Shown in pieces: positions 39,338-50,990 of a DNA stretch of 64,000 bases (its first letter is position 1; the number at the start of each line of letters is the position of its first letter). Position numbers and translations under genes: made by a program. The notes under the pieces were generated by a model. That model did no database searches. It was not told the origin of the DNA and saw nothing but the letters and a program-made list of their open reading frames with translations. The DNA is from Rheinheimera faecalis. Lineage in GTDB: Bacteria; Pseudomonadota; Gammaproteobacteria; Enterobacterales; Alteromonadaceae. The stretch spans positions 358,177 through 422,176 of the forward strand of contig NZ_JAJOYT010000005.1 in NCBI RefSeq assembly GCF_021290965.1. Direction: 5' to 3'.

Positions 39338-40237
39338 ATGACAATGAAGATTGACCTGAACATTCTGCCTGTGTTTACGGCAGTCGCTGAAGAGAGCAAC
39401 TTTCAGGCCGCAGCAAACCGTTTAGGTATTACACGCTCGGCCGTCAGTCAGATGATACGCAAGCTTGAAAATCAGCTGGGCATAGCGCTGTTCACCCGTA
39501 CAACCAGAAGCGTAAAATTAACTGAGACAGGTGAACATTTATTCAGCCTCGTCAGTGCTCAGCTGAATACTATGCAATCTTCGCTTGAAAACATTGCGAG
39601 TTATAAAACTCCGCGTGGGCAGCTGAAAATTGCGGTGACATCTATTGCAGAACCATTTTTATCGGGCCAATTGATTACCGCTTTTTCAGAACAATATCCA
39701 GAGATTGAATTAGATATTACGGTAACAGATGACGAGTTCGACATTGTGAAAGCCGGGTTTGATGCAGGGGTGCGCCTGGGTGACAGCATAGAGCAGGACA
39801 TGATCGCACTGGCTATATCTGGCTTACAACGCGATATGGTCGTAGCAGCTCCTTGTTATATTGAACAATACGGCAAGCCAGAGCACCCCAGAGACTTATT
39901 GAATCACAGATGCATTGGCTGGCGTCCGAAACTAAACAACAGCCCTTACCACTGGGAGTTTACTGAAAACGGGCAAGATTTTGATGTGTCTGTTGGTCCC
40001 TGCATAACCACTAATGATCTGCAGTTGATGCTTCGCACAGCTCTTGCAGGTGGCGGCATAACCTTTGCCGCAGAAGAAACCTTCCAATCCCACATTAAAG
40101 CCGGAGCTTTAGTTCCTCTGCTCGAAGCTTACTTACCTTATTACTCGGGCTTCTATTTCTTTTATCCAAACAGGGAAAACATGGCTCCCAAACTAAGGGC
40201 TATGGTCGATTTTATAAAAAACTGGAAGCGTACTTAA
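39338..40237 (+). CDS. LysR-family transcriptional regulator
   Basis: 299 residues from the ATG at 39338; an ATG at 39305 is also open, and 39344 is possible. The last two fit the family's usual MKIDLNILPVF start better. The winged helix has FTAVAEESNFQAAANRLGITRSAVSQ, with KLENQLGIALFTRTTRSVKLTE following. The effector domain contains ELDITVTDDEFDIVKAGFDAGVRLGD, typical of the CrgA/DmlR-like LysR subgroup. It is divergent from the SnoaL-like/Atu4866 pair over a 126-bp gap and is their likely regulator. Confidence 0.88.
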   Translation: MTMKIDLNILPVFTAVAEESNFQAAANRLGITRSAVSQMIRKLENQLGIALFTRTTRSVKLTETGEHLFSLVSAQLNTMQSSLENIASYKTPRGQLKIAVTSIAEPFLSGQLITAFSEQYPEIELDITVTDDEFDIVKAGFDAGVRLGDSIEQDMIALAISGLQRDMVVAAPCYIEQYGKPEHPRDLLNHRCIGWRPKLNNSPYHWEFTENGQDFDVSVGPCITTNDLQLMLRTALAGGGITFAAEETFQSHIKAGALVPLLEAYLPYYSGFYFFYPNRENMAPKLRAMVDFIKNWKRT

Positions 40238-40330
40238 GAAAATGCCTCTGGGCTGGTTTGATTTCAAACTACTTTTTGTAAATCAAGTAGTTGAACTACA
40301 TTGTTGCTAGTTTTCTGGTATTGGGCCCCA

Positions 40331-40684
40331 TCAGGAGTACTCGGCGCTTCCTGCGCCTCGCCCTGTCGGGCGTCTCTTCGCTCCGTCCCAAACTGCTGTC
40401 CTGCGCACTACTCGTATCATCCTGAGACCTCTGCCTCCGAAGAGAAAAAGCTCTAAGGCTGAATCTAGCGTTTGTCGAATAAAAAAGCCTAACTGGTCAT
40501 CTCTCAGTACATTCTCGAACCAGGAACTCTCGAATGCTCCTAGGATGTTATTCAAAACTCCGACTATTCCCAAGAGAGAATCAGGGGCGTCAATAGCTAT
40601 GAGTAACGCCGTATAACGTTGTTGCTGTGCTTCGTCTGTAATACCTAAATCTTTAAAAGCTTGCTCATACATACCGACGCTCAT
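40331..40684 (-). CDS. Hypothetical protein, C-terminus read from a GC-rich repeat
   Basis: 117 residues; no family recognised. Residues 1-88 are a plausible small helical domain (MYEQAFKDLGITDEAQQQRY, then SLLGIVGVLNNILGAF and LFLFGGRG). Residues about 90-117 (VVRRTAVWDGAKRRPTGRG) change composition to Arg/Gly-rich and coincide with a GC-rich hairpin repeat, so the original C-terminus has probably been replaced. The start overlaps the upstream gene by four bases (ATGA), which supports real coupled translation. It is the last gene of the minus-strand module divergent from the giant gene. Confidence 0.6.
   Translation of the reverse strand: MSVGMYEQAFKDLGITDEAQQQRYTALLIAIDAPDSLLGIVGVLNNILGAFESSWFENVLRDDQLGFFIRQTLDSALELFLFGGRGLRMIRVVRRTAVWDGAKRRPTGRGAGSAEYS
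40334..40418. repeat. GC-rich hairpin-bearing repeat-like sequence
   Basis: It contains two compact hairpins, GGCGC/GCGCC (40343-40357) and CGCCC/GGGCG (40359-40372), followed by a GACGGAGCGAAGAGACG-type string on the minus strand. The composition is far more GC-rich than the surrounding genes. The phrasing resembles short dispersed repeats of Alteromonadales, but no second copy is in this window. Confidence 0.4.
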
Positions 40685-41187
40685 TCATCTTTTGCTTTTT
40701 TTTTGGCTATATTGCGTGGCGATTTGTAGATGGGATAGTCGGAAACAAAATAGGGACCAACAGCAGATTTGAGGATATCCATTTGTGCCGCGACTTTACT
40801 GCCAAATGAAAAAAGAAGTGCACTACCGGTAAGATCATCCATTGCCATGGCGAAAATTTCACTGTCTTTGAGCTTACTGAATTCTCTGACTTGCAAAGTA
40901 TGTAGTGGTGAAATCGCGGCTACTTCCTGATAATCAGTGCTTGCATGGTACGCACACAGCAATTCATATTGCCTCAAACCAGCAATAACAAAATATCCAT
41001 CAACTGATTTCTCTCTACTTTTAACAACACAGATAGGATAAAGGTTAATCAGTCGATGCAGACCTTCAGGAGTAATATCGTTGATGCTGGCGCAGTACAT
41101 CAAACCGTGTAATTTGGCAATTGTACTTTTTAACAAAGGATGAATGCCGAGCAAGCTCTCGAAAGGCAGATGGAGACATTTTGCCAT
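40681..41187 (-). CDS. Hypothetical protein, weak ParB-like segment
   Basis: 168 residues, no signal peptide. The segment ICVVKSREKSVDGYFVIAGLRQYELLCAY (residues about 52-80, in pieces) resembles the ParB/Sulfiredoxin-like pattern in which a strand leads to 'GxxRxxA', but key residues are not secure. The C-terminus is basic (NIAKKKAKDE). It is coupled to the next gene by an ATGA overlap. The 175-bp gap upstream (41188-41362) is AT-rich and could hold a promoter. The function is unknown. Confidence 0.62.
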   Translation of the reverse strand: MAKCLHLPFESLLGIHPLLKSTIAKLHGLMYCASINDITPEGLHRLINLYPICVVKSREKSVDGYFVIAGLRQYELLCAYHASTDYQEVAAISPLHTLQVREFSKLKDSEIFAMAMDDLTGSALLFSFGSKVAAQMDILKSAVGPYFVSDYPIYKSPRNIAKKKAKDE

Positions 41188-41362
41188 GTTGCTAAATCAT
41201 TCTTTGCTTTGTCAGCAGGTAGAATAGCTGAAATTTCAATTTAATGGTTTGTCTGTGTTGTTTACACTTATTCATCAATGCGAATTTCAAAAATTTTAGC
41301 CAAGTATTTAAATAGTATGCTTTTAGATCATTTGCGATCCAGTATTTGTAGTTCACCACGAG

Positions 41363-41710
41363 TCATTTAACCGCTTCATCTATGATTTGTTTTAACAGTT
41401 TGTCGCAAAGTGGGTTTTTGCTTAGGGTGTCTTCAATGGAAGACAGCATTTGCTGAGTGGACCTGCTGAGTAAAAAAGCATCCCCAAACTGGTGTCGTAT
41501 CAGATGGGAGACCAAACGTTTACGTAAGAGTCCAAGATCTTTCTCTTCCCGATAAAGACTAATCAGTGTGTTGACTTCATTTTGCTGCAAAGGTGGTTTA
41601 TTTGCAGTTGACATGTTGTCTGGCGCTTTTTTCACATCCACTTTGCCGGACGACGTGCGGGAAATAAGGTCAGTACGATTTAGTTTATCAATCATGATTA
41701 TTGTAGACAT
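41363..41710 (-). CDS. Hypothetical protein, helical
   Basis: 115 residues from the ATG at 41710, or 110 from the ATG at 41695. It overlaps the end of the TPR gene by 23 bp (8 bp with the second start), so it is likely in the same transcript. The first 40 residues are polar (TSSGKVDVKKAPDN); residues about 45-115 are predicted helical (NEVNTLISLYREEKDLGLLRKRL, then SSIEDTLSKNPLCDKLLKQ). No family recognised and no good ribosome-binding site. Confidence 0.6.
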   Translation of the reverse strand: MSTIIMIDKLNRTDLISRTSSGKVDVKKAPDNMSTANKPPLQQNEVNTLISLYREEKDLGLLRKRLVSHLIRHQFGDAFLLSRSTQQMLSSIEDTLSKNPLCDKLLKQIIDEAVK

Positions 41711-42221
41711 TCAGCAAGAGAGAATGATTCAACCCTGTTTTAAATTCAGCGTCTTCTGGCCGCAACAAGTCGATGATATGTTGTATATCAAGATTAATCT
41801 CTTCAATACTTACGTTACTTTCAATACCTTGCCGAAACAGGTTTATGGCACTGTCTGTGTCATCGTTTTTTAGCAGGACACAAAAACCGTTCGTAAAATG
41901 CATGAGGAAATTGGGTAGATCAATTTGTTCCTCTAAGTATTCAAACTGCCTCAGTGCCGCTGGAAGGTTACCTAAATTCACCAACAAAAAACCATACTGA
42001 TAGCGGCAAACATGATAAGCAGGTGCCGCACTCAGAACCCTCTCAAATACCTCACATGCTGCTGCGGCGGCATTGTTTTCAATCAAAAGCGATGCTAACA
42101 CAAAGAGTCCTGAAGGCTCGGCAGGATCCATATTCTGGGCTTCACACCATATCTGAATTGCATCAGCGTGATGCCCTGATTGAGCCAGTATTGTCACTCT
42201 ATCTATCAGCGTTGAGTTCAT
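41688..42221 (-). CDS. Small TPR protein
   Basis: 177 residues from the ATG at 42221; a TTG at 42239 is also open. It contains tetratricopeptide-type helix pairs: RVTILAQSGHHADAIQIWCEA, SGLFVLASLLIENNAAAAACEVFERVLSAAP (in segments) and YQYGFLLVNLGNLPAALRQFEYL. Size and three-repeat layout resemble SycD/LcrH-type chaperones, although no secretion system is in the window. It is the first gene of the minus-strand module, with its start 197 bp from the start of the giant RHS gene in the divergent direction, so a role in folding or exporting that protein is conceivable but unproven. Confidence 0.72.
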   Translation of the reverse strand: MNSTLIDRVTILAQSGHHADAIQIWCEAQNMDPAEPSGLFVLASLLIENNAAAAACEVFERVLSAAPAYHVCRYQYGFLLVNLGNLPAALRQFEYLEEQIDLPNFLMHFTNGFCVLLKNDDTDSAINLFRQGIESNVSIEEINLDIQHIIDLLRPEDAEFKTGLNHSLLLNVYNNHD

Positions 42222-42417
42222 GCTTTTATCTGGCAGCAAACTGAATTCCTCTTAAGCATACTTTTAAACAGAACAGTGCGACAAATTCCACCATGGAACA
42301 AGCTTCCGTTACAAGTAAAAATCGGTGAAAAAAATATTTATCTTTTTTGTGCACGAATGCGATTTTTTTTTGAATGTATAGGGATAAACGAAAGGGCTAT
42401 TGGTAGTTGAGGTTTTT
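42222..42417. promoter_or_regulatory. Divergent control region of the giant gene and TPR module
   Basis: AT-rich 196-bp interval with A/T tracts near 42335-42375. No clean -35/-10 pair could be assigned. A GAGG site lies 5 nt before the giant gene's ATG. Confidence 0.45.
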
Positions 42418-45400
42418 ATGGCAGGCATTATCGCAAACGCACAAGCTGGTTTATTTAATTCGTCATATCAGGGCGCTTTGGGGGGATACACCGGGTTGGG
42501 ACAAAGCAATGAAGGTGTTTTTGCTAATGTCGCAACAGGTAATCTGATCCTGCAAAGGCAAGATGACGTTTTAAAAGGACTCGGTGTGGATGCTTCTCTG
42601 CTACGAACCTACAACAGCTCCGGTATTTTTGATGGCGATAATGCAGATGGCTGGCGCTTAGGTTTTATGCGCAATCTGGTATTCACAGGTCCGGTCAATA
42701 CTCAGGGCAGCCGTATCAACCGTATTCATGCCGACGGCGCCATTCAGTCCTATATTTACAATGCTGCTTCAAACAGCTACATCAGCACGGATGGCTCTGG
42801 CGCGCATGATTCGATCCACTACAACAGCACTGAGCAGACCTACCTTTATAAAGATGGTGATACGCTTTCCACAGAACAATACGATGTAAATGGTCGTCTG
42901 CAGAATATCCTGGATGAAAATGGTAAAGGTATTTATCTCACCTATGACGCAGCGGGTAAAATTGATACTGCATTGGTGGATGGTGCATTAAACCAGCAAG
43001 TAATAGACTTTCAGTATGAAAATGATCTGCTTATTGCTTATCAGGTCATGGAAAATGGCGTCTCAACTAAAGCTGTCACCTATGGTTACGATGCGAACGA
43101 CCGTCTGGAGACTGTCACTATTGATCTTACTCCGACTGATTTAACTGATAATGTTCTGCAGGCTGGGCAAAGTCGCGATGGCAAACTCTTTGTTACCCGT
43201 TACGCTTACGACAGTAATGACCGTATCAGCAAAATTTATAATAACGATCAGCAAGTTCAGGCATTTGAATATTATGCTGATGGGCGTTTGAAAAGTATTA
43301 CAGCTGCAAATAATCAAAAAACAAGCTTCACTTATACCTCGACTAATGAAACCAGAGTGAGGGTGGGCGACAGCACCAATATTTACCGCTTTAATGCTCA
43401 GGACCAGCTGTTGTCGCACCATATTTTGGAAGCTGATGGCAACGAGTCTTTAGTTGTGTCGTATCAGTATGAGCAAAAAGATCAGAATGCTGATGGTGTG
43501 GCAGATGGCAATATTCTCAGTATGACAGATGGAGAGGGACGTCTGGTTGAGTACAGATATGATGCGCAGGGCAACAGAATTCGTGAACGGGATTCTGCCG
43601 GCAACACCTTAGTTCATGAATACAATAGCCAGAATCAGTTAATTCGTAGTCATCAATTTAAATCTCAACCACTGGTATCGCTTGACAGTGTCACAGTTCC
43701 ATCTGCAGCGCAAAGTACCCAGTATGTTTATGATGCCAGCGGTCGCCGATTACGTTTTCAGGTGAGCCCGGAAGGACGAGTGACAGAGTTTGTCTACAAT
43801 GCTTTTGGTCAGATAGAACAAGAACGGCATTATCTGACCAGCTATGACCAGTCGCAAGGTTTAAGTTTGGCTCAATTGGACAGCTGGGAAAGCGACTACC
43901 AGCTAATTCGCTACAGTTATGATTTTCGTGGGCAATTGGCCAGCCAAACCCGTTTTAGTGGTGTCAATGGTGGGGGCGTTGCCAGCACAACTGAGTATGT
44001 GTATGACCAAAGAGGTCGTTTATTAAAGCAAGTGACCCCTGAAGGCGTTGCCACGACGCAAAATACAAACGACTTTGTCAGTCATTATGTGTATGACACC
44101 TTGGGCCGTTTAATTCAATCTACAGATGCCGAAGGTCAGGTTACTCATATTGCGTATCAGGAAAGCCAGCAGCGTATTCTGACTACTGCTGCGAATGGTT
44201 TAATTACGACCAGAGTCGTAGATTTCGCCGGACGCACAGTCAGCATGACTCAAGGCAAGGTGTTAGGTCAATCTCAGGATTTCGATGCCTTTGGCAGTCA
44301 ATCCTTTTTCTATAACGATGAAGGGCAACTGGTTGTGAGTGTCGATCAACTCCAACAGCCAACTTATTATTTTTATAATGAAAAAGGTCAGTTGGCCTAT
44401 CAGGTTGATGTTCAGAACAGAGTCACAGGTTTTGAGTACGATCAAGCCGGTAACTTAATCAAAACAACTCGTTTTGCATCACTAAATGGTCAAAATCTGG
44501 GGACTCAGGCCAAAGATAACAACGGAAATCTGACTGTCACAGGACTCATAAGTACAGAACAATTTGCTGCAAATCAGATTGTTGATACTCAGGATCGGGT
44601 AAGCAGAAGTTTTTATGATGATGCCAATCGTAAGGCATTTGATCAGGATGCCGAAGGTTTTGTTATCGCTTATCACTATGATGACTTTGGCCGCTTACTG
44701 ACGAGCAAAGCTTATGACAAAGCGAATGTCATTTCTGTTTCAGGTTCTAAGGCAAGTCTGTTAGCCACTGCTGGCTCCTATCGTCTTAGTCGTAATATTT
44801 ATGATAAAGATGGGTTGTTATTAGGAACTCTGGATGCTGGCGGTTACCTGATTGAATATCGTTATGACGGCGCAGGCAATCAAATTGCCCGGATCAGTTA
44901 TGCCGATAAAGTGCCCGTCAGCAGTGGTGCCCGTGAAACAGCTGACTTAGCTGCATTACGACCCGTCACTACCACTAATGGAAATAACCGGACTCATTAC
45001 TGGTTTTACAACGGTCAGGGCCAGTTAACAGGAGAATTGTCAGCTGACAATCAAGTCACAGGTTATCAGTATGATCGTAATGGCAATGTGCAATCTGTTA
45101 CGCAGTACCACGATTTGGTGACGAACTACAGTGGTGGAAAATTAAGTTTTCCGACAGGAAACAGCACGAAAAACCAGACCACTATTCATACTTATGACGA
45201 ACTTAACAGATTAGAAAGCACAACCTCTGCCAATGGCTTGCAGACCAGATTCAGCTACGATAGCGCAGGTAATCTGGTTTTACAGCAAAGTCAGGCGGCG
45301 GATGAAAGTGGACAAATCAGAACTCAACGCTGGAAATACGATGAGCGGGGTTTATTGATTGCCGAGCTTGATGCTGAACTGGTTAGTCAACTGGATAGCG

Positions 45401-48400
45401 AGGAAGCCATTCAGGCCGCTTTTGCTACACAAGGGCGCAGATATACTTATGATGCATTAGGACGCCGTATTTCAGCCACTGATGCAGAAGATCAGACCAG
45501 CTATTTTTACTACAACCAAACAGGTCAGTTAGAAGCTGTGGTGAACCATTTCGGCAATGTGGTTCGTTATGAATACAATCACTTTGGCGAGCAGATCCGC
45601 TCCCATATCTATCGCACGGGCATTCCTGTCAATGTACTTAGTAATAAGGCACTGACAGGAGGGCAGTACAGCGATATCTCATCCTGGTTAGTAGCGCAGG
45701 TCGCTGATCCACAGACAACAGATACGATTTACAACCGCAGAGGACTGGTAGGTAGTCAAATCTCTGCGGGGATAGAAACCCGCTACCAATACAACGCCTT
45801 TGCTGAGCTTATTAAAAAAACCACAGCTGCAAGCAGTGGCGCCACACAGCAAAATGTTACTAGTTATTTGTATGATGAGCGCGGCTTGTTGGATACGACA
45901 GTCTTCGATTCTGCAGGTTTATATAACGCTGACGGTAGCCTGGTCAGCAACTACCTCTCTGCACTGGAACAAATGATCCATGTGGAAGTTGAATATGATG
46001 CCTTTAAGCGCTTGATTAAAGAAATTGATGCGGCAGGCAATGTGACCGAATACTCCTACGGTCAGAATGAACAAGGCCGAAAGATCCTAACCGTCAGCAC
46101 AGGTTATCATCAGAGCGAAACCAATGCGGTAAAACAAAGCAAAGTGACTGTGTATGACGCCTTTGATCGTACCTTGAGCGTTGTTAATGAACTGGGTTAC
46201 AAAACGCAGTTCCAATACGACGCTCAAACCAGAACTCACAGCAGAACGTCAGCTCAGGGTTTAACGCTCACCACTGTATACAATGCCTTTGGCGAAATTC
46301 AAAGCTCCACTTTGGGCAATAACACCAGCCGATATGAATATGATCACAATGGTCAGCTATTAAAAACCTTTGTTGGAAATGACCTGGTATCGAGAAATCA
46401 GTACGATGCGAATGGCCGGTTAGAGCTGACGGTGGATGGCGAGTTACGCACCATTGAATACCTGCAGCAACGCCGCACTGATGGCAAGGCGGGAACAGAA
46501 AATATAACAATTCAACATGTGACGGATGCCCTTGGTCAACAACAAGTGCTGAAAACAGCTGTCATTCAGGACAGTGCTGGTTTTACCCTGACTGAAACCA
46601 ATGCTTCGGGACAAAGTATTTCGTATCTTTATGACACAAATGGCCGGTTAGTCAGTGAAATCACAGCTAAAGGTACTGCTGACGAACATACAACCAGATA
46701 CAGCTATGATGCGGCAGGAAATCAAATCTCCGTGACACAGGGATACGGTACTGCTCAGGCCACGGTCACTTCTTATCTCTATGACAATTTAGGTCGTTTA
46801 ACTCAACAGACCAAAGGGACTGGTGCTCAACAGCAAATCACCAGTTATCAATATGATGGTAACGGCAATGTGCTGAGGCAGGAACAAGGATCTGCTGCTC
46901 AGGGGACTTTGCAGGCGACCAGTTATGTCTATGATGCGAATCAACAACTGGTGTTTATATTAGCGCCGGATGGTGCTCTCACCCGATACCACTATGATCG
47001 TGCCGGGCAGCGAATTGCTACCAGTCAATACACTCAGGAATTTACCGGTGACATCCGAAATAAAACAGCGGTAGACAACTTTATTCAGAGTACTCAGGCG
47101 CTAACCAACTATGTTATCTACGATAAAGACGGCCGTGTCAGCCATCAAGTGAATGCCGATGGTGGAGTGACCCAGCTGGTTTATAACAACGAGAATAAAG
47201 TCAAAGAACGAATCAGCTTTGCAAAGCGCGCAACAATAGTAAATGACACTTTATTAACGGCCTTGATTTCAGGACAAGCAGGCACTGCAATCAGTACTCT
47301 GAAACTTCAGTCTTCTACTGACGACTCCCGGCTTGCAACACTGTATGACGCCAATGGCAGAGTGGTATTTACGCTGCAACGACAGGCTGGTAACAAGGCC
47401 ATTGTGCAGGAAAACCGATACGACAAAAGTGGCCAATTGACTGAAACTGTTGCTTATGCCAGTGGCGAACTGAATTACAGCGCAAGTTATGATCTGGATA
47501 GTTTGCAGACTTTGCTTGTTGATCATCTGATGAGCAATGACAGCAAAAATCAGACAACCAGATTTTTCTATGATGAAGCAGCACGTTTGAGATTTACTCT
47601 GCACGAGGATGGCAGTGTAAACGAGCTGAATTATACAGGTACTCAGCTTAGCAGAGAAACACAGCATGGATTCCTGACATTAAACGGAGCTCCAACCTAT
47701 GACAGGTTAGTGGCTGCGTCTGTCAAAAATCTGGACGCACGGCATAAAAAGATGCAATTTGACAGTGCGGGCCGTATGACAGAGTTGACTGATGCTGCAG
47801 GCAACAAAGAGTACTGGAGCTACTACGACAATGGTTTAAAGGCAACCTATACAGACAAAAAAGGCAATGTCTGGAATTACAAATATGACAATGCTGGTCG
47901 GCTGACTGAAGAAATTGGACCTAAAGTGACCAGTTATACTTATGGCACTGACGGGCAATTGCAAGCGACCTCGCTGCACAACGTCACGAAATTTATTTAT
48001 AACAATCTTGGTTATGTCACAGAACAGCAAACAGGTCAAAAAACCAGCCCAACAGCTACAAACTGGAATGCTGGATATGTCAGCAGCTCTTTTAGTTATG
48101 ACAATGCCGGACGGCAGACCCTTGTCATAGCCCCAGCTGACACCACAACAAAAACCTTGCTTAGTGAAGTCAGCTACAACGCGCTTGGGCAAGCGTATTA
48201 TCAGAAAGTGATCAGCGATGCAGCTGTGGTTGTCGAAGAACAATATAAGTTATATGACAATCTGGGCCGGTTAGCTTATGAGGTTGATGCTGAAGGTTAT
48301 GTTACAGGGTATGAGTACAATGCTTTAGGGCAATTGATTGCCACCACCAGATATGAAAAAAAGCTGAATCTTACCGGCGATCAACAACTTTCTGCTGAAG

Positions 48401-50990
48401 GTTTTAAAGAGCAATATGGATTAACTGCAGGCCGGACTATTCAATATCAATACGACCAGTCAGGGCGTAAAACCAAAGTCATAGAACCTTTGGTTAGTTA
48501 CTATGATGCTGTGAGTCCTACCCAAAGAAAAACCGCATCCCCTGTCACTGAATACGTCTACAACAGCTTTGGAGATGTGGTCGAAACACGCCGTTATACA
48601 TCAACTCAAAGCTATCAATCCAGTTTCAGCTATTACGACGAGATGGGTCGTAAAACTCTTGAGGTGAATGCGGAAGGTTACATCAATAAATGGGTGTACA
48701 ACCAGTATGGTGAAGTTGAAAGCTATATAGAGTATGCCAAAGCTATTAATACAGTGGGGCTCAGCATCGATATGCCTCCCGCTGCAGCTCAGGCTGCTGG
48801 CCAAACTGGGGACAGAGTCTGGAGCTATGAATACGATGAGCTCGGAAGACAAATCAAGCAAACTCAGCTGGGTTATAAAGTCTTTCAGTTGAACGGTCAG
48901 AATCTGACGAGTGCATCCAATGCTGTAGTGCGTCGCACTGAATACGACGCGCTGGGCAATATAGTGAAAATAACGGCCCCTGATGGTAGTGCGCTGGTTC
49001 AGGAATATGATGCGTTATCACGACTGATTTCCTCTATAGAACAGCAACGAGTGACAGTAGTTGCTGCTGAATTACTGGGCTCGTCAGGCTTGCAGAATCA
49101 AACCAATGCAGCGGCTGGGCAGTTGTCGCAATACAAAGTAACCCGATTTAAGTACGACCACAGAGGAAACCAGGTTGAGGTAAGGCAACTTAAAAATGGT
49201 CTGGATCAGAGTGCGGCAACTGGCTTGCAATTTACTGAAAGTTCTCAGGATCTGGTTCTCCGATCCAGATATGATTTACGGGGCAATCTGCTCCAGTCCA
49301 CCGATGCCGCAGGTATTGCTACTCGTTATGAAGTCGACCACCGTGGTCGCATTCTGATTGAGCGCACGGCTTATACTGATGGGACACTACGTGATGCAGT
49401 GACCAGCTACAGCTACGACAAATTGGGGAATCAAACCGCTGCTCGTATCTACCGTGATGGCTACGATACGGAAAAAGCACAGCAGACTACCTGGGTTCAA
49501 TCCACTTTTGCAATTTACAATGCCTATGGTGAACTGACTCACAGAGGTAATCAGAGTTTTTCCAATCACTCCTTGTACCAGGAACGGTTTTATTACGACA
49601 GCAATGGACGGTTGTTTGACACCACTGAAGGTAACGGTGTCCGCAAAGAGTATCGTTACGACTTGCTTGGTAATCTGGTGTATATCAATGATTTGGCATC
49701 AGGTGTCACCTTGTTTGAATACAACAAACTGGGACAGGCTGTAGGTAAACGTACACCAGCACTGAACCAACCGGTCAATTTGGATGGAACCAGTGTTCAG
49801 CAGGAGGTGGTGCAACAAGTTGAGACCATAAACTACGATCGCTGGAATAATATACTGAGTCATACCAAAGCCAATACAGCAACAGGAGCTTCAGTTACAA
49901 CCAGCTATGAGTACGACCATGAAAATCGCCTGGTGAAAGAAACTCAACCTGCAGTTAAAGTGGTAACAGCTGCTGGTGTGCAAAGCAGTTATCAGCGTCC
50001 TGTATTTGAAAACTTCTACGATACAATGGGACGACTGATCGCCTCAAAAGATGCCAATGGACATTTCCGTTTTAACTACTTTGATACGGCTGGTCAGTTG
50101 ATCCGCACTACAGATCCGTCCGGAGTAGCCACTCATTATGGTTATGACGTATTTGGACGCCAGATTGCGGAGCAATTAGGCAGCAGCGCTTCGGATCGTT
50201 ACATTAGTTACAGAGAGCTGGACGCTAATGGCAGGGTACTGAGTGTCAATGATTTTAGTCAGAACAGTAGTGGTATAGTAGAGCGTCGTACCATCAGTCG
50301 CCATGTATACAATGAATTAGGTTATGAAACTCAGCGTTTTGATGCCCTGAACAATAAATACCAATTTTGGTATGACCAAACGGGTAATCTGGTGCGTTCT
50401 GTCACACCTGATGGCGTCATTAAAAGTTATGCCTGGGATGCGATGGGCCGCAAAACGGCGGAGTTCTATGGTGAATTGGGGGATGTTGATCAGCAAACCT
50501 GGCGCTACCACAACTACTTTAACAGGCTCATTGCTCACAAAGATCTGGGTGGGCAGAAATGGACGTACGCCTACGTTGGTGAATCAGGTGGTGTGTTCCG
50601 GGGGTTACAGGCTGAAACCCGGGTAAATGGTGTTTTATACCGCCAGTATGATTACTACAATAATGGCCAATTAGCCTCAGTGCGTAATGATGGTTCAGTC
50701 ACAGTAAATGGACGCGCAGTGTCCCCCTATGTAAGTTACAGGTACGATGAACTGGGTCGAATCATTGAAGAGCGTAATGTCAGTCTGGATTCGTTAAACC
50801 ATCTGATTGATGAAACAACCTACACTACCTACGACAGTCTGGATCGTATCAGCACTGTAACTGTCTATGACAACTTGTCACTGCAAACCAAAGTGCAGTT
50901 CAGATACGGTTATGATGCGGTTGGTAACAGAACCAAAGTCGATGTACTCAACGCCTATACAGGTAATATTTCACTGGATCTCAATCAGGG
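42418..50990 (+). repeat. YD/RHS repeat block 1 of the giant protein
   Basis: Residues about 1-2857. Motifs such as YDAAGKID, YDANDRLE, YDQRGRLLKQ, YDHNGQLLK and YDELGRIIEE recur throughout, mostly every 20-70 residues. This is far longer than in typical Rhs toxins, whose entire shell is about 1,000 residues. The last clear unit is YDAVGNRTKVD near 50910. Confidence 0.88.

Noticed and set aside
42418..50990. CRISPR-like or tandem DNA repeats in the YD region
   Set aside because: The periodicity is at protein level with variable spacing and diverged codons; no direct repeat with constant spacers was seen.
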